NCBI GenBank assembly: GCA_017480795.1
Contig: JAFURY010000096.1
Location: forward strand, 1-41,558
Direction: 5' to 3'
Length of the DNA stretch: 41,558 bases
From: Succinivibrionaceae bacterium
GTDB lineage: Bacteria > Pseudomonadota > Gammaproteobacteria > Enterobacterales > Succinivibrionaceae
Position 1 is the first letter of the stretch. Every line of letters starts with the position of its first letter. The notes under the pieces were generated by a model. That model made no database searches. It saw only the letters and a list, made by a program, of their open reading frames with translations, and was not told the DNA's origin. The position numbers and the translations under genes are program-made. Below, piece after piece: positions 17,987 through 26,002 of this stretch.

Positions 17987-18017
17987 CAGACACTATTTCT
18001 TGTGTCTGTTTTTTTTT
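17987..18017 (+). terminator. Rho-independent terminator of zapC
   Basis: A 7-bp perfect stem CAGACAC/GTGTCTG (17987-17993 with 18002-18008) with an 8-base loop is followed by nine T residues. Confidence 0.9.
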
Positions 18018-18038
18018 GCTTTCGTATATCTTGATTGT

Positions 18039-18112
18039 AAAAAATTTTTTCTCCGTTTAAAAAAAATTTTTTGTGCTAAAAAATTTTTTTTGACTTCTGA
18101 AAAAAATTTTTT
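18039..18112. repeat. Four A-tract/T-tract blocks in series
   Basis: Four self-complementary blocks of 6-8 A followed by 6-8 T are centred near 18044, 18066, 18083 and 18106, separated by 17-23 bases. This is unlike ordinary coding or intergenic DNA in the window and is expected to have unusual rigidity or curvature. It lies right after the zapC terminator. Confidence 0.6.
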
Positions 18113-18772
18113 GGATGCGGTTGAGACCGGATTATCGGTTTGGCTGTTTCAGAATTTCAGATCGCCGCATCATGCCGAACAGTACTGATGCCGGGATCTG
18201 ATCCGGCGCCGTTGTCCGATTTCAAGATACCGACTCCTCCCGCTTCTCAGATTCGCAACTGATTAATTTTCCCCTTTTTAACTGCGCTGATTAATTTTTA
18301 TCATTCTGCGGTCAGGTTGTTTTTCAGCAGATTCGGAATTTTCCCTCGTCCGGGTCGTGGTGCTTTGTCGTCCTTTTCATCATGGGCGAGGCCGGAAAGA
18401 GCCTGGCGGCGCTCGATTTCCTGTCGTCTTTGGCGGACGCATCTTTCTGCTGGACTTTTTCTCTGATCCGCCGGTTTTTCCCCGCTAAAAGTTCCGTTCC
18501 AGTCCCGCTTCTTCCGCTCTGTCAGCCTACCCCTTGTATTTCGTTTTCGCCTTTTCGGTCTTCGTCAGATTTTGACTTTCCCCGCGTCTTGGACATCCCT
18601 AAGGATTTAGGCCTTTTGCCTGTCTCCCGTACCGTTGCGTCTTTGCGGCGCATATCCGACGTCAATGAGTTTTACCGTCGCTCTTTTGACGCCGGATTCT
18701 TTAACCCCGGATTAGAGTGCTGTTCTTTCTATAAATGACTGGCAGAAACACGATATTCGAGCTTCGAACTTC
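18113..18772. other. Pyrimidine-rich intergenic region before the motility block
   Basis: The plus strand is strongly T/C-rich for about 500 bases (roughly 18230-18730). A 118-codon frame at 18382-18738 has no ribosome site and a composition explained by that skew, so it is not called. Two direct copies of CTGATTAATTTT lie at 18259 and 18287. The region ends at a sigma-54-type promoter. Confidence 0.45.
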
Positions 18773-18790
18773 TTGGCATACAAGTTGCAT
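18773..18790 (+). promoter_or_regulatory. Sigma-54 (RpoN) promoter of the FliT-like gene and flagellin 1
   Basis: TTGGCATACAAGTTGCAT matches the -24/-12 consensus. GG (18775-18776) and GC (18787-18788) are separated by exactly 10 bases. In polar flagellates the middle flagellar genes and the major flagellin are RpoN-dependent, which fits this position. Confidence 0.8.
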
Positions 18791-18834
18791 GCTTAGTTGT
18801 ATGTGAATTACAGCCAATTACAGGAGAAACCGCT

Positions 18835-19077
18835 ATGAATGCGCAAGCTGGCACCCTCGAATCGCTTTTGAACCGAATCATTTATCTTACCGGCGAGGTG
18901 ATCAAGGCCGTGGATCACAACCGCATCTCTGAAGCCGCCGATCTGGTCAGACAAAGATCCGAGTGCATTGAACTTTACAGCCGCATCAAGACTCCTGACG
19001 CAAATTCGTTGCCGAATTATTCCATGTTTATTCGCAGTCTGGTTCGCTACGACGAGAAGTTCAATCTTTGCGCTTGA
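18835..19077 (+). CDS. Small FliT-like flagellar accessory protein (candidate)
   Basis: An 80-residue soluble protein, mostly predicted helix. Its N-terminal half has a heptad-like pattern and the shape of FliT/FlaI-type export chaperones, which bind flagellar cap or regulatory proteins before secretion. Identity is weak, so the assignment rests on size, helicity and place. It lies directly behind a sigma-54 promoter and 121 bases ahead of the first flagellin gene, probably in the same transcript. ATG 18835 follows AGGAG at 18822-18826. It is shorter than typical FliT (about 100-120 aa). It could equally be an unrelated flagellin-linked regulator. Confidence 0.5.
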   Translation: MNAQAGTLESLLNRIIYLTGEVIKAVDHNRISEAADLVRQRSECIELYSRIKTPDANSLPNYSMFIRSLVRYDEKFNLCA

Positions 19078-19198
19078 GGTTTTTCCTAAAAGACGGCAGT
19101 TAGCAGTATGCCATTCATTGCATGAACTCCGTGCAAATGTTCAGCAGTTTATATTTTCAGTATGGTTTAGATTTTCAGTAAATTTAGGGGATTAGGTT

Positions 19199-20119
19199 AT
19201 GGCTCTTTTTGTAAATACGAACGTAAGTTCTATCAACGGTCAGCGAAATCTGGCCAAGGCTACCAGACAGCTCGATGGCTCGTACCAGAAACTGTCATCC
19301 GGTTTGAGGATCAATTCCGCCAAGGATGACGCCGCAGGTCTGCAGATTGCGGATCGCATGACCGCGCAGATCAACGGTCTTACTCAGGGCAACCGCAACG
19401 CCAACGACGGAATCTCGGTGTGCCAGACCATGGAGGGCGCGCTGGATGAAGTGACCAATATGCTTCAGCGCATTCGCACTCTTGCGGTTCAGTCTTCCAA
19501 CGGCACCAACAGTCAGGATGAAAGAGACGCCATCCAGCAGGAGGTGCTTGATCTCAGCGCAGAAATCATCCGTATCAGCGAGCAGACCACCTACGGCAAA
19601 AACCTGTATCTGTTCAACGCCAATCCTCCTGCTCCTGGCAATAATATCGGTCAAACCGGCACAATCACCTTTCAGGTGGGCGCATATTCCGGCAATACCG
19701 TAGATTTAACGTTCAAATCCATGACAGCTATTCTAAACAACTATATTTCGGTTTCTACTGCAATAGTCAACGGTACAGTAACTGTGTATGCTGCTGGCAC
19801 CAAAGCAATGACGGCGCTGTTTGTGGATTCCTTTACCAACGCTCAGAATGCGATCAACTCAGTTGACAATATGCTCAAGAGCTTGGATAGCTACCGGGCC
19901 GATCTCGGAGCCATGCAGAACAGGCTGGAATCGTCTATTTCCAATCAGGAAAACGTAATAGAGAACGTAAGCGACGCGCGCTCCCGCATCCGCGATGTGG
20001 ATTACGCCTCCGAGACTGCCAAAATGACCCAGACCAACATTCTGCAGCAGGCCGCATCCACAATACTTAGTCAGGCTAACCAGAAGCCTCAGATTGCTCT
20101 TTCACTGCTGGGGCAATAG
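19199..20119 (+). CDS. fliC: Flagellin, copy 1
   Basis: This is the filament subunit, exported by the flagellar type III system without a signal peptide. The protein has 306 aa. It shows the conserved N-terminal D0/D1 helices (T-N-V-S-S-I-N-G-Q-R-N-L near residue 8, then L-S-S-G-L-R-I-N-S-A-K-D-D-A-A-G-L) and the C-terminal D1/D0 ending in I-A-L-S-L-L-G-Q. The surface-exposed centre (about 145-225) is short and differs from copy 2, while both ends are almost identical. ATG 19199 has AGGGG eight bases upstream. Copy 2 starts 1326 bases downstream. The last roughly 165 bases, including about 20 bases after the stop, match copy 2 with a single difference, suggesting duplication followed by gene conversion. 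Confidence 0.96.
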   Translation: MALFVNTNVSSINGQRNLAKATRQLDGSYQKLSSGLRINSAKDDAAGLQIADRMTAQINGLTQGNRNANDGISVCQTMEGALDEVTNMLQRIRTLAVQSSNGTNSQDERDAIQQEVLDLSAEIIRISEQTTYGKNLYLFNANPPAPGNNIGQTGTITFQVGAYSGNTVDLTFKSMTAILNNYISVSTAIVNGTVTVYAAGTKAMTALFVDSFTNAQNAINSVDNMLKSLDSYRADLGAMQNRLESSISNQENVIENVSDARSRIRDVDYASETAKMTQTNILQQAASTILSQANQKPQIALSLLGQ

Positions 20120-20144
20120 AGGCGCACCTAAAGCTGAAAATTAC

Positions 20145-20168
20145 GGGGCTGCTTCGGCGGCCTTTTTT
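20145..20168 (+). terminator. Rho-independent terminator of flagellin 1
   Basis: The stem GGCTGC-TTCG-GCGGCC (one G-T pair, stable TTCG loop) is followed by six T residues, about 27 bases after the stop. Confidence 0.85.
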
Positions 20169-20424
20169 CTTGTCTGTCGATTTTCTTCTGATGTCAAATT
20201 TATGTCAGGCTCGGTTCCTTGGCCGCTTGATTCCGGTTTTATCTTTCCAATGGCCGTTGCCTAGACCCCAAATTTGCCGTCAGGCGTTTTCTGCGTTGGT
20301 CGTTCGCTCCTAGCATGTTTGCGGGCAATTTCGCATATAAGTGGCTGCCTGCTGTCCTTGCATAGCTCTTTTTTTGTTCAGTAGGCTATCTGATCAATCT
20401 GCGTTTATTCATGAAACGAAACGT
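20169..20424. other. Intergenic region between the two flagellin genes
   Basis: No gene is seen between the flagellin 1 terminator and the sigma-54-like element of flagellin 2. It is T-rich and unremarkable. Confidence 0.4.
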
Positions 20425-20441
20425 TTGGCACGGTATTTGAA
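20425..20441 (+). promoter_or_regulatory. Sigma-54-like promoter of flagellin 2
   Basis: TTGGCACGGTATTTGAA has the full -24 element TTGGCACG and the right 10-base spacing to the -12 position. There, however, the usual GC is GA. This may mean a weaker promoter than that of copy 1. Confidence 0.6.
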
Positions 20442-20524
20442 ATAGTGCTGTCAGTAGGAGCTTTGCAGGCTTGCCCTGTAAAGCCAAAGTAAAAATATGA
20501 AATAAAAGCTTAGGGGAAATGGTT

Positions 20525-21436
20525 ATGGCTCTCTTTGTAAATACAAACGTAAGTTCGATCAACGGTCAGCGAAATCTGGCCAAGGCAACCAGGCAGCTTG
20601 ACGGCTCGTACCAGAAACTGTCATCCGGCTTGAGGATCAATTCCGCCAAGGATGATGCCGCGGGTCTGCAGATTGCCGATCGCATGACGGCGCAGATCAA
20701 CGGTCTTACTCAGGGCAACCGTAACTGCAACGACGGTATCTCGGTGTGCCAGACCATGGAGGGCGCGCTGGATGAAGTGACCAATATGCTTCAGCGTATC
20801 CGCACCCTTGCGGTTCAGTCCTCCAACGGAACAAACAGTCAGGACGAGCGCGATGCGATTCAGCAGGAAGTAACCGATTTGTCCAGCGAAATCCTCAGAA
20901 TTGGAGCTCAGTCGACCTACGGCAAAAATCTGTATCTTTTCAATGCCAATCCTCCTTCTCCTGGAAGTTCTATCGGTGTAGGCAACAAAATCACGATTCA
21001 GGCCGGCGCGTACAGCGGCAATACGGTTGACATTCCTTACAAGTCGTTGAGCGGTATTCTGAACACCACAATTACGGCTGCCGCCAATGTTACCGCTTTG
21101 GGTATTGCTGCAGGAGATGCCGCAATTACCGCCCTTAACGTATTGGATTTTACCAAAGCGCAGGCCACTATCAGCAGCGTCGACGACATGCTGAAGAGTC
21201 TTGACAGCTACCGGGCCGATCTCGGAGCCATGCAGAACAGGCTGGAATCCTCAATTTCCAATCAGGAAAACGTGATAGAGAACGTCAGCGACGCGCGCTC
21301 CCGCATCCGCGATGTGGATTACGCCTCCGAGACTGCCAAAATGACCCAGACCAACATTCTGCAGCAGGCCGCATCCACAATACTTAGTCAGGCTAACCAG
21401 AAGCCTCAGATTGCCCTTTCACTGCTGGGGCAATAG
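20525..21436 (+). CDS. fliC: Flagellin, copy 2
   Basis: A second filament subunit of 303 aa with the same D0/D1 ends as copy 1 and a divergent centre (about 145-222). The first 140 or so residues differ from copy 1 at only a handful of positions (for example N-R-N-C instead of N-R-N-A). ATG 20525 is chosen over an in-frame ATG at 20519 because AGGGG (20512-20516) then sits eight bases upstream, exactly as in copy 1, and the proteins align from the first residue. It has its own sigma-54-like element and terminator. Two flagellins with different promoters are common in polar flagellates and allow differential incorporation into the filament. Confidence 0.96.
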   Translation: MALFVNTNVSSINGQRNLAKATRQLDGSYQKLSSGLRINSAKDDAAGLQIADRMTAQINGLTQGNRNCNDGISVCQTMEGALDEVTNMLQRIRTLAVQSSNGTNSQDERDAIQQEVTDLSSEILRIGAQSTYGKNLYLFNANPPSPGSSIGVGNKITIQAGAYSGNTVDIPYKSLSGILNTTITAAANVTALGIAAGDAAITALNVLDFTKAQATISSVDDMLKSLDSYRADLGAMQNRLESSISNQENVIENVSDARSRIRDVDYASETAKMTQTNILQQAASTILSQANQKPQIALSLLGQ

Positions 21437-21463
21437 AGGCGCACCTAAAGCTGAAAATCCATG

Positions 21464-21490
21464 GAGACTGCTTCGGCAGTCTCTTTTTTT
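21464..21490 (+). terminator. Rho-independent terminator of flagellin 2
   Basis: A perfect 8-bp stem GAGACTGC/GCAGTCTC around a TTCG loop is followed by seven T residues. Confidence 0.95.
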
Positions 21491-21719
21491 GATCTCCTTT
21501 TGCTTCTAGATTTTTCAGCCTGAAAGAAACCGGCGCCGGATGGTGCTTTGCAATCCGATTATGCAGTCCTGGCGGGCCGATAGCAACAACGTTTGGGATG
21601 CGGTTCTTCCGTTTTCATGTGTTTTTGTTAGTTATGTCAAACAGACCTGTATGGCGATATGATAACCTACAGCCCATGAAATCTGTTGATTGTCGTGTTG
21701 CAGGGATGCTGGTGTAGGT

Positions 21720-24305
21720 ATGAAAGAGTTTTCGTGTCTGTTCGAGGATGAGGAGTCTTTCAAGGCCTTTATCGCCAGGGAGGGCGTTGATACCGGATCA
21801 AGACTGCTGGTGTTCATGTACGCTTCCGGTCTTTCCCCGGCCGATTCGGTAAAAGCCGCATCCTGCGTCAAGTCGCTTCTTCCTTACGCCGAAATCGCCG
21901 GCTCCACATCCTACTGCGTGAATCTTGACGGCCAGATGCATGAAAACTGCATGATGCTCAGAATCGTGCAGTTTGAGAAAAGCCGTTTCTCCATCAAGTT
22001 TCTGCCTCACAAGAACGTGTCCCCCGCCGAGCTGTCCCTGGACATCGTCGGCAACATCTGCGATCAGACCACCAAAGCCATGGTGATCCACGTTTCCGGC
22101 GCCTATTGCCAGCTCAGCGATTTCATTGACGAGTTCAACAAGCTGGTTCCCGACATCACCATCACCGGCGGTCCGGCCACCAGCGAAAAGTCGTTTTTCT
22201 GGGGCTTTGTCTTCGACGAGTGCAATTACTACATGCAGCATTTTCTGGTGGTCACCTTCTCAGGAAACGATCTGCACACCTTCAGTTTTCCTCTGAACAA
22301 CGTGGAGCCCATCGGAGACATCTACGAGGTAACCAAGGCTCACGACGGAGTTGTGGAGGAGGTCTCGGGACGTCCGATTCTTGACTTCATCAGCGACACC
22401 TTGGGCATCGACGTAACGGCCAACGACGACAACATCAAGCTTCTGGATCGTTTTCCGGTGGTGCTGGTGGATCACAACAACGCCACCCGTCAGCTGGTGT
22501 ACACCGAAAGCGACCGGTCCATATCCTCTCCTGTCGGCATGTGGCTGAAGACCGGCGATCGCATCCGCAACAGCTACATGAGTTCGAGAATTTCATACAA
22601 TCATTACTCCACCATGATTGATGAAATCAATCTCTTTCCTACCGAAACCCTGTGGGCCTACAGCTGCTTTTTAAGGCCCCAGCTTTACGCCTCCATGCAT
22701 CCGCAGATCATAAACTTCTTCGGCCCCCGCAAGCTGTCGCTCACCTACGTGGGCGGTGAGTTCGCCAATGACGACGATCGCAACGAACTCTATACCGGAA
22801 CCATTTCCTACCTGGGCATGACCGAAAACATGGATGCGCCGGTGGCGCTGCTGGACAAGTCCATGCTCAAGCCCATCCTCAGCGACGACAACGACACCGC
22901 CGACATCTACAACTACGTGCTGGTGCACCAGTCGGAGGAGGTGCTGGCCGCCAAGGAAGAGCTGCTGAGACGGATTTCGGAGCAGGAGAAAAAGGCCACC
23001 ATTTCGCTGTTCGTGGACAAGAACACCGGCATGTACAACGTGGAGAAGTATTCCTACGACAGCGAGAAGTACAGCTACCGCAAGCTTGCCCTGGTGGTCA
23101 TCGAAAAGAGCGTTCAGCTTTCCAACTATTTCGGGACCGCCGAGTACATCGACTACTACAAGCAGAACGTGGATCTTTTCGTGAACTATCTGAAGGAGCA
23201 GAATTACCTCGCCCCCAACCAGGAAACCTCCCTGGTCAACATCTACTGCAACGATCTTTCGTCCTTCATCATCGCCGCCTCGGACCGGATCAGTTCCGAC
23301 GACTTCATGGAACTGATGCGCCGGCTGTTTCTGCGCTACAACAAGCACTACGGCCATAACGGCACCGTGTGCATGAACAATTTCTTCATCGTCGTGGATC
23401 AGAGCGCCGAGCTGCTGGAGAAGGCCAAACTGCTGCTGTCGGAGAAGAAAAACGCCCTCAAGCGCTTTGTGGTGTACGAGGAGAGCCACAAGGACGTGGA
23501 AAATTTCGAGGAATCCCTGGCGGCCCTGGCGGTGGTGAACTACGCCATCGAGCCGTTTTTCCAGCCGATTTACGACAACACCAAGGGATGCACCTACAAG
23601 TTCGAATCCCTGATGAGGATCAAGGACAGCAACGGCAAGCTCTGGTTCCCGAACCAGTTCCTTCCGGTGGCCAAGGAGTTCAGACTTTATCTGCAGCTTT
23701 CCTGCGCCATGATCAACAAGGTCTTCGATCTGTTTGACGGCCGGGAGGAGTCGGTTTCCATCAATCTTTCGGCCATCGACATAAATTCGGAAATGGTCAC
23801 CAACATGATCTACATGCGGCTGAAAACGCTGAAGAATCCGAATCATTTCATCTTCGAGATCCTGGAGTCCGATGCTTTCGAGGATCTGAATCTGCTGTCG
23901 GATTTCATCCGAAATCTCAGAGAGTACAACGTCATGATCGCCATAGACGATTTCGGCGCGGGCTATTCCAACCTTCTGGAAATCGTCAAGCTGAAGCCAG
24001 ACATCATCAAGATCGACGGCGAAATCATTAAGCATTTGTTACATGACGAGGTCAACCGTAATATAATGGACGTCATTATTTACATGGCTGATCGCTTTTC
24101 GGTGGATCTGGTGGCGGAGTATGCGGAATCCAAGGAACTGCAGGATTTCCTCAAGGAAAAAGGCATCCGTTATTCTCAGGGCTACTATTTTTCAAAGCCT
24201 CTTCCTTACGATCAGATAGATGCCTACCTGGCATCCGAAAGAAAAGCCAAGGAAAGCGGTTCTTTGGAGAACTCTTCTTCCGGGTCAAATCAGCCGGCAT
24301 CGTAG
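21720..24305 (+). CDS. FIST sensor - degenerate GGDEF - EAL protein (putative c-di-GMP phosphodiesterase)
   Basis: The protein has 861 aa and no signal peptide or membrane segment, so it is a cytoplasmic sensor. Residues about 10-390 look like FIST_N plus FIST_C, a proposed small-ligand sensing module. Residues about 430-590 follow a GGDEF fold outline (D-K-N-T-G-M-Y-N at its start), but the signature position reads N-D-L-S-S-F (511-516), so cyclase activity is not expected. Residues about 605-845 form an EAL domain with the catalytic residues present: E-S-L-M-R (E629), I-N-L-S, E-I-L-E, D-D-F-G-A-G (D743, D744), K-I-D (K764), A-E-Y-A-E and Q-G-Y-Y-F-S-K-P. It should therefore hydrolyse c-di-GMP. 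The ribosome site is poor; ATG 21720 is the best fit but an earlier TTG at 21690 is possible. Its place after the flagellins suggests motility control. Confidence 0.85.
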   Translation: MKEFSCLFEDEESFKAFIAREGVDTGSRLLVFMYASGLSPADSVKAASCVKSLLPYAEIAGSTSYCVNLDGQMHENCMMLRIVQFEKSRFSIKFLPHKNVSPAELSLDIVGNICDQTTKAMVIHVSGAYCQLSDFIDEFNKLVPDITITGGPATSEKSFFWGFVFDECNYYMQHFLVVTFSGNDLHTFSFPLNNVEPIGDIYEVTKAHDGVVEEVSGRPILDFISDTLGIDVTANDDNIKLLDRFPVVLVDHNNATRQLVYTESDRSISSPVGMWLKTGDRIRNSYMSSRISYNHYSTMIDEINLFPTETLWAYSCFLRPQLYASMHPQIINFFGPRKLSLTYVGGEFANDDDRNELYTGTISYLGMTENMDAPVALLDKSMLKPILSDDNDTADIYNYVLVHQSEEVLAAKEELLRRISEQEKKATISLFVDKNTGMYNVEKYSYDSEKYSYRKLALVVIEKSVQLSNYFGTAEYIDYYKQNVDLFVNYLKEQNYLAPNQETSLVNIYCNDLSSFIIAASDRISSDDFMELMRRLFLRYNKHYGHNGTVCMNNFFIVVDQSAELLEKAKLLLSEKKNALKRFVVYEESHKDVENFEESLAALAVVNYAIEPFFQPIYDNTKGCTYKFESLMRIKDSNGKLWFPNQFLPVAKEFRLYLQLSCAMINKVFDLFDGREESVSINLSAIDINSEMVTNMIYMRLKTLKNPNHFIFEILESDAFEDLNLLSDFIRNLREYNVMIAIDDFGAGYSNLLEIVKLKPDIIKIDGEIIKHLLHDEVNRNIMDVIIYMADRFSVDLVAEYAESKELQDFLKEKGIRYSQGYYFSKPLPYDQIDAYLASERKAKESGSLENSSSGSNQPAS

Positions 24306-24323
24306 ACACTGCCGGATTTTTCA

Positions 24324-25286
24324 ATGCTTCAGCTTGTTCTAGCTCCCATGGACGGAGTTCTTGATGCGCCTCTGCGCCAGGTGCTCACCGCCATCAATCC
24401 CTTTGATTTCTGCGAAAGCGAGTTTGTCCGGATTACCGACAAAACCGTTTCTTCTCAGACGCTGCTGAAAAAAGTGCCTGAACTGAATACAGGCGGCCGC
24501 ACCTCCTCCGGCGCTCCCGTCTACGTGCAGTTTCTCGGCAGCGACCCCAAGGCCATAGCCGCCAGCGCCGCTCTTGCCGTTTCCATGGGCGCGCCCGGCA
24601 TCGATCTTAATTTCGGCTGTCCCGCAAAGCAGGTGAACCGGTCCAACGGCGGCGCCGCGCTGCTGAAGGATCCGGATCTGATGCGCCGGATCTGCGCCGA
24701 TGTAAGAAATGCGGTTCCTGATCAGGTGCCGGTTCATGCTAAAATGCGCTTGGGATTTGACAGCTGCGACCGGTATCTTGAACTTGCGGAAGCTCTGTAC
24801 TCCTCCGGCATTTCCATGCTGTGCGTTCACGGCAGGACCAAGGTTGACGAGTACCTGCCGGGCACCGTGCGCTGGGATCTCATCGGCAGGATCAGAGAAG
24901 TATGCCCGGTGCCGGTTATCGCAAACGGCGATGTGTTCGATCGCCCGTCGGCTCAGAAGTGCCTGGAGATCACCGGCTGCCAGGCTCTTATGCTGGGCCG
25001 GGGCGCGCTTTGTCTGCCGAATCTGGCCGCGGTGATCCGCAACGACGACGAGCCCTATGACTATCTGAAAATGACTCGGGTCGTCCATTCTTTTGTGGAA
25101 AGTTTCGAGCGTTTCAATCCCGAAGGAAATCTCTTCGCCAGGTTCAAGCAGTTTCTGAGCTATCTCAGAGAGCATTATTCGCCGCTGAAGGAGCGCGAGG
25201 TGTTCAAACGCGTCTGCCGCGCTGCCGACGTCATGGAGGCTCTTGAAATCCTGGATGCCAGCGCCAGGGACTCGGGCTGCGCGTGA
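24324..25286 (+). CDS. dusC: tRNA-dihydrouridine(16) synthase DusC
   Basis: DusC reduces uridine 16 in the D-loop of tRNAs using FMN and NADPH. The protein (320 aa; E. coli 315) begins L-A-P-M-D-G-V-L-D. It has N-F-G-C-P-A-K with the catalytic C99 (E. coli C98), the R-S-N-G-G-A-A-L-L-K-D-P segment, K-M-R-L-G, V-H-G-R-T and I-A-N-G-D-V-F-D. The overall pattern follows DusC rather than DusA or DusB, especially the short N-terminus and the C-terminal helical domain with F-L-S-Y-L-R-E-H-Y. It lies 18 bases after the EAL gene stop and may be cotranscribed with it, although functionally unrelated. A strong hairpin terminator follows. Confidence 0.93.
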   Translation: MLQLVLAPMDGVLDAPLRQVLTAINPFDFCESEFVRITDKTVSSQTLLKKVPELNTGGRTSSGAPVYVQFLGSDPKAIAASAALAVSMGAPGIDLNFGCPAKQVNRSNGGAALLKDPDLMRRICADVRNAVPDQVPVHAKMRLGFDSCDRYLELAEALYSSGISMLCVHGRTKVDEYLPGTVRWDLIGRIREVCPVPVIANGDVFDRPSAQKCLEITGCQALMLGRGALCLPNLAAVIRNDDEPYDYLKMTRVVHSFVESFERFNPEGNLFARFKQFLSYLREHYSPLKEREVFKRVCRAADVMEALEILDASARDSGCA

Positions 25287-25440
25287 CGCCTTTCGGCCTG
25301 CGCGACTCCTGGAGAGCAATGGCGCGCCGGCGCGTTTGGGGGGTAGGCAGCGCGCATGGGGCTGGCCTGAACTGGGACTTATGGCGCCCTAGGCATGATT
25401 GAAACCGGCGCCGCCATGGCATGCGGGTGAAATTTCGCGG

Positions 25441-25492
25441 GATCGGGCGGCGGCGATAGCCCTGGCCGCCGCCGGTCGATCTGTTTTTTTTT
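25441..25492 (+). terminator. Rho-independent terminator after dusC
   Basis: The GATCG-GGCGGCGG / CCGCCGCC-(GGT)-CGATC stem has a three-base bulge and is followed by TG and nine T residues. It lies about 155 bases after the dusC stop. Confidence 0.7.
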
Positions 25493-25546
25493 GTATGGTA
25501 TATACGCGCGATGCGTATCAGAAAATGTCACGGAGTGGCTGTGTTC

Positions 25547-26002
25547 ATGAAATCCGGATCGCGGATGCTTTTTCTTGCCTCCGTTTTGGCTCTTGGCAGC
25601 GGCAGTCTGCGCGCTCTTCCCCTTGAATGGGAAATGGTTCTTACCGATCCGCTGCCTGAGGGGCAGACGGAGCGGGATTCCTACGTGTTCAGGCGCGTTG
25701 ATTCCGATGAAACCGTAACGGTGAAACTAATCCCCGCATCGAAGGACACCCAGCCGTCGCAACTGCTTGAGGAGCTTGCCAGGACGGCCGGCTGCAGTCT
25801 TGGGGAGGTCGCCTCCATGGAAAGCGCCGGCGCCGGAATTGATGCCAGATACTGCGGCGGTCCCGAGGCCGTGAACGAGTACCTTCTGGTGGTGAAAACC
25901 GGCGCCGAGCATTCGCTGCTGATCACCGGGCATCACTCCACCTACCGATCTGTTGATGAACTTATGAAGAGGTTGACCTATGTTCCGCCAGCAGCGCCGT
26001 AA
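25547..26002 (+). CDS. Small exported protein, first of three with a P-x-G/E-W mature start
   Basis: A 151-residue protein with a signal peptide (M-K-S-G-S-R-M, hydrophobic core, cleavage near L-R-A). The predicted mature start is L-P-L-E-W. The two following genes encode proteins whose mature parts begin similarly (V-P-P-G-W and L-P-E-G-W), so the three look like distant tandem paralogs. Two Cys residues in the mature part (A-G-C-S and Y-C-G-G) could form a disulfide. ATG 25547 is preferred, preceded by CGGAG; an in-frame ATG at 25511 would add a basic N-region without a ribosome site. The stop overlaps the next gene by 23 bases. The function is unknown. Confidence 0.65.
   Translation: MKSGSRMLFLASVLALGSGSLRALPLEWEMVLTDPLPEGQTERDSYVFRRVDSDETVTVKLIPASKDTQPSQLLEELARTAGCSLGEVASMESAGAGIDARYCGGPEAVNEYLLVVKTGAEHSLLITGHHSTYRSVDELMKRLTYVPPAAP

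Noticed and set aside
18382..18738. 118-codon plus-strand frame
   Set aside because: No ribosome site. The Ser/Phe/Pro-rich product is explained by the pyrimidine skew of the region.
19081..19120. Sigma-28 promoter directly upstream of flagellin 1
   Set aside because: TAAAAGAC is present but no GCCGATAA-like -10 is correctly spaced.
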